The notes beneath the pieces are model-generated. The model worked only from the letters and a program-made list of their open reading frames with translations. It searched no databases and was not told the DNA's origin. DNA of 5,924 nucleotides. Source: a bacterium. Its GTDB lineage: Bacteria; Lindowbacteria; 2-12-FULL-62-27. Shown here in pieces: positions 1 through 4,986 of this stretch (position 1 is its first letter; every line of letters begins with the position of its first letter). The stretch spans positions 1 through 5,924 of the forward strand of contig JACQOF010000118.1 of NCBI GenBank assembly GCA_016202645.1. The letters are read 5' to 3'. Both the position numbers and the translations under genes were made by a program.

Positions 1-1
1 G

Positions 2-763
2 GGCCAGACGGGAATCCATCTTCACATGAACATCAACCACGTCATCGAATACATCGCGTCGGACACGGCGCGGCAGACCATCGCCTGGGTGAGGTCGACC
101 AACCGGACGACCGGGGAGGTCCACGAATACAAGTCCGCGGAACACCCGATTTCGGATACGGACGTCGCGACCGCGGGCGTCCGGCGGATGGACTGCCTCG
201 ACTGCCACAACCGTCCCGCGCACAAGTTCCCGTCGCCCCAGAACGCCGTGAACGACGCGCTGGAGGCCGGCGAGATTGACCGGTCGATCCCGTTCGTCAA
301 ACGCGAGGCCGTCCGGGCGATCGACATGCCCTATCAGACGGCCCAGGAAGCCATGGCCGGCATCGCCGGGCATCTCGGTGATTTTTATTCGGAAAACCAT
401 GCGGACTTCTTCAAGACCGATCCCCAAAAAATCACGGCCGCGATTCTGGCGGTGCAGGACATTTACCGGAAATCCCAGTTTCCCGAAATGCGCACCAACT
501 GGAAAGTCCACCCGGACAACATCGGCCACCTGAACTCGGCCGGCTGTTTCCGCTGTCACAACGACGATCTGGCCGATTCGAAGGGCCGGAAGATGACCCG
601 GGACTGCAACACCTGCCACTCCTTCCTCAAACCCGAGGAAACCAGGGACGGCCGCCGGCACTACGTCACCATGGAGGAATTCACGCATCCGGGCGACGTC
701 GGGGACATGTGGAAGGAAACCTCATGCCACGAGTGCCATCAGGGCGGCGCGGAACTGTACTGA
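2..763 (+). CDS. Multihaem c-type cytochrome, NapC/NirT-like (5' end outside window)
   Basis: The reading frame is open from the left edge (codons from base 2) and ends at TGA 761-763, so the N-terminus, with any membrane anchor and further haem sites, is missing. An ATG at 26 lies in frame, but coding continues upstream of it (GQTGIHLH before the Met), so it is probably internal. Four CXXCH haem-c sites are visible: CLDCH (194-208), CFRCH (545-559), CNTCH (605-619) and CHECH (725-739), the last only seven residues from the C-terminus. The segments IEYIASDTARQTIAWVR, MDCLDCHNRPAHKF and NIGHLNSAGCFRCHND match my recollection of NapC/NirT-type inner-membrane cytochromes, including ImcH-like proteins with more than four haems. 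Proteins of this family take electrons from membrane quinol and pass them to periplasmic carriers or reductases. The exact partner cannot be read from this window. The family call is fairly secure; a specific gene name is not. Confidence 0.85.
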   Translation, partial: GQTGIHLHMNINHVIEYIASDTARQTIAWVRSTNRTTGEVHEYKSAEHPISDTDVATAGVRRMDCLDCHNRPAHKFPSPQNAVNDALEAGEIDRSIPFVKREAVRAIDMPYQTAQEAMAGIAGHLGDFYSENHADFFKTDPQKITAAILAVQDIYRKSQFPEMRTNWKVHPDNIGHLNSAGCFRCHNDDLADSKGRKMTRDCNTCHSFLKPEETRDGRRHYVTMEEFTHPGDVGDMWKETSCHECHQGGAELY

Positions 764-789
764 AACATCCCTGACAAATTGTGTCGTGG

Positions 790-927
790 TTCGTGACGAT
801 TGGACACCTGCGCTCCCGCAAGCCCCGGACTTCCCGGTTCTGCAGCCGCCAAACCTTCCAAGGACTTGCAACGAGTTCCCGCCCGCGCCGCTCGCGGGCA
901 CGGAATTTGCAGGAATTCGTTACGATT
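790..927. repeat. Segment bounded by TTCGTnACGATT direct repeats
   Basis: TTCGTGACGATT at 790-801 and TTCGTTACGATT at 916-927 match at 11 of 12 bases and lie 126 bp apart. The core of each, TCGTnACGA, is itself a palindrome. Between them, 881-899 can fold as a 7-bp GC hairpin with a five-base loop, flanked by weaker inverted similarity (tgcaa at 867-871 and ttgca at 907-911). The arrangement could be a short non-coding repeat unit or the footprint of a small decayed insertion. The repeats are short, so chance is possible. Confidence 0.35.
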
Positions 928-938
928 CGGCCTTCTCT

Positions 939-1035
939 GTCATTCCCGCGAAAGCGGGAATCCAGATGATCGCAGGGCGGACTGTCCGCCTTAGGCGGAC
1001 GCTTTCGCGGGAATGACGACCTGAATAAATTCAGG
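939..1035. repeat. Compound palindromic intergenic repeat (ATTCCCGCGAAAGCGGGAAT class)
   Basis: Four pieces lie in a row. Bases 942-961 form a perfect 8-bp stem (attcccgc/gcgggaat) closed by a GAAA tetraloop. Bases 976-1000 read ggcggac-t-gtccgcc-tta-ggcggac, which can pair in two alternative ways. The 18-bp arm gtcattcccgcgaaagcg at 939-956 recurs perfectly inverted at 1000-1017. Bases 1020-1035 form the palindrome CCTGAAT-AA-ATTCAGG. Repeats with the ATTCCCGCGAAAGCGGGAAT core are dispersed in many proteobacterial and related genomes and resemble the neisserial dRS3 type. Their translations give the familiar SRFRGND and NLF..SFPRK strings seen here on the minus strand. No transposase is present, so it is a REP/MITE-like non-autonomous repeat. 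Confidence 0.75.
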
Positions 1036-1088
1036 ATTACCTGAGGGCATAGATCGCCATAAACCCGCGCCTTTCGCCGGCGGAGAAT

Positions 1089-1096
1089 AAGGGGGG
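1089..1096 (+). promoter_or_regulatory. Ribosome binding site for the helical protein
   Basis: The purine run AAGGGGGG ends six bases before ATG 1103. This spacing favours ATG 1103 over the in-frame TTG at 1097, which directly abuts the run, and over ATG 1109, which is 12 bases away. Confidence 0.6.
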
Positions 1097-1102
1097 TTGG
1101 AT

Positions 1103-1579
1103 ATGCCGATGGGATGTGAGATTGAATCTCCATGCGTGCATGAATTGGATGTGGCGCTCCAGAAAGTGACCCGCCTTTTGCAGAGGGCCGAGGCGGATAT
1201 GAACGTCGGCCTCGCCCGGATTGACGACCAGAAAACATTCGAGGCAGATTTAAAATCCCTGCTGGAAACTCTTCAGGAGTACACCGACTGCCGAATTCAG
1301 CAAATGCGGCTGTCCGAACCGCCGCTCACCGACATCCGATTTGAGACGCGAATCTACAACGTCCGGACCGACTGGCTGGATGTTTCAACCATGATCGGGC
1401 GCCTGATCCAGGATGTGCAGGCGCTCCATCAGATCGTCGATCCGAAGTTCGACACGGCGGCCGTGATGTGTCTTATCAAGGCCGAAACCGTCCTGGAGCG
1501 GGCCCGGGAGATCATCGCGGCAGGAAATCCGCCGATTGAAGAGCTGTTTGCCGCGGCCTTTGTCACAGACTGGAATTGA
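1103..1579 (+). CDS. Unrecognised 158-residue helical cytosolic protein
   Basis: I do not recognise the family. The start at ATG 1103 is chosen for its Shine-Dalgarno-like AAGGGGGG six bases upstream; the frame is also open to a TTG at 1097. The stop is TGA 1577-1579. The product is acidic and lacks a signal peptide, membrane segment or known catalytic motif. It has long amphipathic stretches likely to be helical, such as LDVALQKVTRLLQRAEADM, FEADLKSLLETLQEY, MIGRLIQDVQALHQIV and CLIKAETVLERAREII, which suggests a helical bundle or coiled-coil adaptor. It has four cysteines (in GCE, PCV, DCR and MCL) with no metal-binding spacing. It lies 103 bases upstream of the histidine kinase on the same strand, so co-transcription and a role with the kinase are possible but unproven. 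Codon use resembles that of its neighbours and supports a real gene. Confidence 0.7.
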   Translation: MPMGCEIESPCVHELDVALQKVTRLLQRAEADMNVGLARIDDQKTFEADLKSLLETLQEYTDCRIQQMRLSEPPLTDIRFETRIYNVRTDWLDVSTMIGRLIQDVQALHQIVDPKFDTAAVMCLIKAETVLERAREIIAAGNPPIEELFAAAFVTDWN

Positions 1580-1682
1580 TAGTGAGGATGAATGGGTGCA
1601 GTATCCACACTTGGAGGGCAGGGCAGATGGGATGAACTGATACGGTCCCGTTGAACTGAATACAGAATGTGTGGGTGGCGTG

Positions 1683-3632
1683 ATGCACAAGCCCGATCCA
1701 CGCTGGGTGGAGCAAATTCAAAAATGTTCCCTGACAGCCGGAGCCTTCGCGATCCTGGCCGGCGGGCTTGTGCTCACGGGGTGGGTTTTCGATATTCAAA
1801 TCTTCAAAAATGTATTCCCGGGATATGTCGACATGAAGGCGAATCTTGCCCTCGGATTTATCCTGGCCGGAATGTCTCTGTGGATCCACAGCCGGGACTC
1901 TCCATATTCCTCCCCGCGCCGGTTCCGGCAGGCCTGCGCGCTGGCCGCCGCCGTCATCGGCGGCTTCACGCTTTTCGAATATATCCTGGATTGGGACGCC
2001 GGCATCGATCAGATTCTGTTCCGGGAGGCTCCCGGCGCTGTCGGCACGCTCTCTCCGGGCCGCATGGCCCCAACCGCGGCCCTCAATCTTCTGATCGTCG
2101 GCATGGCACTCCTGCTGATGGAGAGCCGCGGAAGTGTCTGGATGGCCCAGCTTCTGGCGATTTTTTCTGGACTCATCGCCCTGCAGGCGTCCGTCAACTA
2201 CGTCCTCGGCGAACGGGACTTTTCAGGCGTGGGCGCCTACACGCAAATGGCCATGCATGCCGGCCTGACCTTCTCCATCCTGAGCGCCGGCCTTCTGTGC
2301 GCCCGGCCGCGGCACGGCGTCATGACCGTTGTGACCAGCGGCTGTGTGGGCGGCGTCATGGCACGCAGTCTCCTGCCGGCTGTGTTTCTCCTTCCCCTCG
2401 TCATGGGTTGGATGGAATTGGAGGGTCGGCGGCTTGGCCTCTACTCCGCAGATTTTGGCGATACTGTCTATCTGATGTCCATCGTTCTGATTCTTTTCGT
2501 CATCGTCTGGCGCAACGGCCTGCATCTCTGCCGGCTGGACGAGAAGCGATCGATGGCGGAGGAGTCATCACGGCAATTGGCGGATATTGTGGATTTTTCG
2601 GACGACGCGGTCCTCCGGGTGGGGCTGGACGGCGTGATTCAGACTTGGAACAAAGGGGCGGAGAAAACATATGGATATACGGCCGAAGAAGCCGTGGGCA
2701 AGACCGTCTCTCTCATCATCCCGTCGGACCGGCCCAACGAGCTTCGGAATATTCTGGACAGGATTCACCGGGGAGAGAAGATCGAACATTTTGAGACCGT
2801 CCGTATTAGAAAAGACGGCCGCGCCATTCACACCTCTCTGAAGGTTTCCCAGATCAAAGACGCGGCGGGCCGGGTCGTCGGATTGTCGGGCATCTCGCGC
2901 GACATCACCGAGCGCAAGCGGATCGAACAGATGAGGAACAACTTCATCTCCATGGTAAACCACGAACTGAACTCGCCCATCACCGTGATATCGGGGGCGG
3001 TCTCGCTGTTGAAGGAAGCGGGTGATGCTGAGACCGGGGCCGAGCCTCTGAAAAACATGGAAATCATCCAAATGATCGATCGAAACGCCCGGCGGCTCTC
3101 GCGCCTGGCCGCCGATGTCACTGACATCACGCAGCTCGGGACGGAGACATTCAGGCTGAACAAGGAGAGAATCAGCGTCTGGCAGCCGATTCGATCCGTT
3201 TACGCCGATCTTGCGCCGCAGGCTCCCGGGAAGAAGCTGGAGATCATCGATCTTTCAGGAGACGACGCACCGCCGTTCGTCATGGCTGACGCTCCGCGGC
3301 TCGAACAGGTTGTCGGCAATCTGCTGCGCAACGCACTCCGATATGCGAAGAGTTCCGTCCAGGTTCGGGTGGAAGTGGCCAGCGCCCGGGCGGCAATCCT
3401 CGTTGACGACGACGGGCCGGGCATCGACCCCGTGGATATTCCCCACCTCTTTGAAGCGTTTTTCCGGGGAAGGCGGCAGGTGACAGCCAAAAAAGACGGG
3501 AGTGGACTTGGGCTGGCCATCGTCAAAGGCATCGTTGAGGCGCACGGCGGAAAAGTCTGGGTGGAGAGGAACTCGTCCGGGCGGGCGGACAGCGGGGTCC
3601 GATTCGTGGTGACTTTGCCGGTCACGGCCTAA
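1683..3632 (+). CDS. Membrane-bound PAS sensor histidine kinase (orphan in this window)
   Basis: The product is 649 residues from ATG 1683, preceded by a weak GGTGG four bases away. An in-frame GTG at 1671 would add four residues but has no binding site. Residues 17-280 hold about eight hydrophobic segments (near 17-38, 53-69, 83-102, 129-147, 152-174, 190-206, 231-243 and 260-278). Residues about 297-416 are a PAS domain ending in the usual GISRDITERKR linker. The HisKA helix follows with the H-box VNHELNSP, the phospho-acceptor being His427. The ATPase core is complete: N-box around N546/N550, G1 box DDDGPGID (D577, G578, G580), an F-box near 590 and G2 box DGSGLGLA (605-612). It should sense an unknown signal at the membrane or through PAS, autophosphorylate on His427 and pass phosphate to a response regulator. 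No regulator or receiver domain is in the window. The stop codon lies 71 bases from the end of the convergent ATPase gene. Confidence 0.92.
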   Translation: MHKPDPRWVEQIQKCSLTAGAFAILAGGLVLTGWVFDIQIFKNVFPGYVDMKANLALGFILAGMSLWIHSRDSPYSSPRRFRQACALAAAVIGGFTLFEYILDWDAGIDQILFREAPGAVGTLSPGRMAPTAALNLLIVGMALLLMESRGSVWMAQLLAIFSGLIALQASVNYVLGERDFSGVGAYTQMAMHAGLTFSILSAGLLCARPRHGVMTVVTSGCVGGVMARSLLPAVFLLPLVMGWMELEGRRLGLYSADFGDTVYLMSIVLILFVIVWRNGLHLCRLDEKRSMAEESSRQLADIVDFSDDAVLRVGLDGVIQTWNKGAEKTYGYTAEEAVGKTVSLIIPSDRPNELRNILDRIHRGEKIEHFETVRIRKDGRAIHTSLKVSQIKDAAGRVVGLSGISRDITERKRIEQMRNNFISMVNHELNSPITVISGAVSLLKEAGDAETGAEPLKNMEIIQMIDRNARRLSRLAADVTDITQLGTETFRLNKERISVWQPIRSVYADLAPQAPGKKLEIIDLSGDDAPPFVMADAPRLEQVVGNLLRNALRYAKSSVQVRVEVASARAAILVDDDGPGIDPVDIPHLFEAFFRGRRQVTAKKDGSGLGLAIVKGIVEAHGGKVWVERNSSGRADSGVRFVVTLPVTA

Positions 3633-3638
3633 CGTTGG

Positions 3639-3681
3639 TTCAGCTCAGACCGTAAGTTGTTAAGTTATTCCGTCAGGAGTT
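3639..3681. repeat. Left 43-bp direct repeat flanking the ATPase gene
   Basis: This stretch matches 4944-4986 at 34 of 43 positions in the same orientation without gaps (offset 1305). Identical blocks include ttcagc, gaccgt, agttatt and gtcagg. It lies between the end of the kinase gene and the end of the ATPase gene. Read on the minus strand it contains aac-tcc-TGA, aligned with the last two codons and stop of phosphoketolase in the other copy. Confidence 0.7.
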
Positions 3682-3703
3682 CCTGGCGAGAAGGTCCGAA
3701 AAG

Positions 3704-4870
3704 TCAGGGCAGGGACGCGAGGAGGCGGGCGGCCGGAATGGAGTCCTTAAAGGCGGATCGGTCGGCGGTGACCAGATAGGCGTGGGGGACGCGGAGTTTG
3801 CGGCGAAAATAGTCGAGCCGGCCGTCGCGGTGGCGTTGGAGTTTCGATTCAATCAGCACCCACGGCCTGGATTCCTTCAGAATGAGAAAATCAATTTCGC
3901 GTTTCTCCCGGTCGCGCACATAGCGCAAATCCGCCCGGATGCCTTCGATGTCCTCCAGCCAGTGACAGAATTTCAGAAGGTGTGAAGCGACAAAATTTTC
4001 GAATCGTGCGCCTTCGTCCGTCGCCTCCGGCCAGTCCCAGAAATAGATCTTGCTCTCCTTGCGGAGTGTCCGGGCGAGGGAACCGGCGAAGGGACGGACG
4101 CGGAAGACCAGATAGAGCCGTTCGAGCGCGTCGATCCAGTGGCTGACCGTCTTATGGTCGACTTCAAGATCCTCCCGCAGACTGTTGATGGAGACGGGCG
4201 AGCCGATTCGGGCGGCGAGCAAATCCGCAAGTTGCTCGAGCAGGGAGAGATCGCGGATGAGCGTCAAATCTCGCGCGTCCTGCCGAAGGACCAGATCGCG
4301 CCGGGCCATTCGCCACCGGCGGACGGTGCGGTCGCTTCCCTGAAGAAACGGCTCCGGAAACCCGCCCCTGCGAAGCAGGCCGGACTGAAGGTCCTCCGGG
4401 ACCGGTGCGGAATCCTTCCAGCGCGCCGGATTCAGCAGGATCCGCAGCGACGGCGGGTTGCCGCCGCGATGGGCTTCACCCAGGCTGAACGGATGGAGGC
4501 GGTGGCGGAAGTACCTGCCGAGCAGGGAGTCGCCGCCGCGCCGGTAGACGTCCAGCCGCGCGCTGCCCGTGATGAGCAGTTTCTGCCGCCGCCCCTCGAC
4601 GTCATGAAAACCCTTCAGAAGATTTTTCCATCGGCCGTATTTGTGAACCTCGTCCAGAACGGCCACGGGGGGGGTGCGGTCCCAGGCCAGGGTCCGAATG
4701 GTTTTTCGATGGCCGGGGTTGTCCCAGTTCAGATAGACGCCGACTCCCGGGGCCATCCGGTCGAGGATCCGCCGGGCCAGGGTCGTCTTCCCGGCCTGCC
4801 TCGGCCCCGTCAGGAAAACCATCTTGCGTTTCAAGTCCCGGGCGACAAAATCGACCCATTCCCTCTCCAT
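3704..4870 (-). CDS. AAA ATPase with C-terminal DUF4143 and nuclease-like motif
   Basis: A 388-residue protein, the usual size for this family, starts at ATG 4870-4868. Walker A is GPRQAGKTT (22-30, Lys28) and Walker B is VLDEVHK (71-77, Asp73/Glu74). LLITGSARL (98-106) is the sensor-like strand, and GRYFRHRLHPFSLGE (118-132) is the family's conserved segment before the linker. Residues about 227-258 (SINSLREDLEVDHKTVSHW) look like a winged helix. Near the C-terminus EIDFLI followed by VLIESK (Asp337, Glu351, Lys353) gives a PD-(D/E)XK-like arrangement, as in many DUF4143 proteins. The family is common as scattered single genes in bacteria and archaea, and its function is poorly known. The start has no ribosome binding site, and the -10 box lies six bases upstream, implying a leaderless transcript. 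The gene is bracketed by 43-bp direct repeats and ends towards the kinase gene. A C8 tract (G8 at 4667-4674 on the plus strand) lies just before Walker B. The family call is secure; the nuclease activity is inferred. Confidence 0.92.
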   Translation of the reverse strand: MEREWVDFVARDLKRKMVFLTGPRQAGKTTLARRILDRMAPGVGVYLNWDNPGHRKTIRTLAWDRTPPVAVLDEVHKYGRWKNLLKGFHDVEGRRQKLLITGSARLDVYRRGGDSLLGRYFRHRLHPFSLGEAHRGGNPPSLRILLNPARWKDSAPVPEDLQSGLLRRGGFPEPFLQGSDRTVRRWRMARRDLVLRQDARDLTLIRDLSLLEQLADLLAARIGSPVSINSLREDLEVDHKTVSHWIDALERLYLVFRVRPFAGSLARTLRKESKIYFWDWPEATDEGARFENFVASHLLKFCHWLEDIEGIRADLRYVRDREKREIDFLILKESRPWVLIESKLQRHRDGRLDYFRRKLRVPHAYLVTADRSAFKDSIPAARLLASLP

Positions 4871-4876
4871 ACCCCA

Positions 4877-4904
4877 AGTATAGACATATATCCAAAAATG
4901 TCAA
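4877..4904 (-). promoter_or_regulatory. Sigma-70 type promoter of the ATPase gene
   Basis: On the minus strand TTGACA (4904-4899) and TATACT (4882-4877) are separated by 16 bases in an AT-rich patch. The -35 matches consensus fully and the -10 matches five of six bases. Only six bases separate the -10 box from the ATG at 4870, so transcription should begin at or next to the start codon and give a leaderless mRNA. No other promoter of this quality was seen in the window. Confidence 0.75.
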
Positions 4905-4932
4905 TACATATTTGGATATTCATCTAAATATG
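4888..4932. promoter_or_regulatory. Putative operator: three alternating CATATTTGGATAT-like sites
   Basis: ATATCCAAAAATG (4888-4900) and CATATTTGGATAT (4907-4919) form an inverted repeat matching at 12 of 13 positions with a six-base centre. CATATTTGGAT (4907-4917) and ATCTAAATATG (4922-4932) form a second one matching at 10 of 11 positions with a four-base centre. The middle site is shared. The first dyad covers the -35 box and most of the promoter spacer, so a bound protein would block RNA polymerase. The ATPase's own winged helix is one candidate binder (inference only). Confidence 0.6.
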
Positions 4933-4943
4933 TCACTGCCAAA

Positions 4944-4986
4944 TTCAGCCCGGACCGTCCGGTGTTCAGTTATTTTGTCAGGGGTT
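4944..4986. repeat. Right 43-bp direct repeat flanking the ATPase gene
   Basis: Partner of 3639-3681, with 34 of 43 bases identical and no gaps. Its right end overlaps the last two codons and the stop of the phosphoketolase gene (aac-ccc-TGA on the minus strand). A short hairpin ccgga-ccg-tccgg (4950-4962) lies within it but is not conserved in the left copy and has no T-tract, so it is not a clear terminator. Confidence 0.7.

Larger units (their letters stand above)
764..1102. other. Gene-free interval with repeats
   Basis: This 339-base gap between the cytochrome and the small helical protein contains no credible gene. Short open frames on both strands here are translations of palindromic repeat DNA; one on the minus strand reads FPRKRP and DSRFRGND, typical of translated intergenic repeats. 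The left part (about 790-927) is bounded by two TCGTnACGA palindromes and contains a 7-bp GC hairpin at 881-899 (arms gcccgcg/cgcgggc). The right part holds the compound repeat at 939-1035. I see no T-tract terminator after the cytochrome and no convincing -35/-10 pair before the next gene. Confidence 0.6.

Noticed and set aside
769-778. ccctgacaaa after the cytochrome stop as a third copy of the 43-bp repeat
   Set aside because: Only ten bases agree with the minus strand of the right copy, and the similarity does not extend, so chance is adequate.
681-1238. 185-residue minus-strand open frame across the gap after the cytochrome
   Set aside because: It overlaps the ends of two plus-strand genes and runs through palindromic repeat DNA; the SFPRK and DSRFRGND strings are classic translations of intergenic repeats.
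1667-2794. 375-residue plus-strand open frame overlapping the kinase gene
   Set aside because: It is a shifted frame of the kinase; the composition is rich in Arg, Gly and Pro with no domain, while the other frame encodes membrane helices and PAS.
2568-3071. 167-residue minus-strand open frame within the kinase gene
   Set aside because: Antisense shadow of the PAS and HisKA region without any domain or start signal.
3633-3703. Bidirectional terminator between the convergent kinase and ATPase genes
   Set aside because: No stable GC stem followed by a T-tract is visible; the interval is mostly the left 43-bp repeat.
4139-4927. 262-residue plus-strand open frame opposite the ATPase gene
   Set aside because: It is antisense to a gene with clear Walker motifs and shows no recognisable domain; it also covers the ATPase promoter.
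4950-4962. Hairpin ccgga-ccg-tccgg as a terminator for phosphoketolase
   Set aside because: The stem is only five base pairs with no following T-run on the minus strand, and it is not kept in the left repeat copy.
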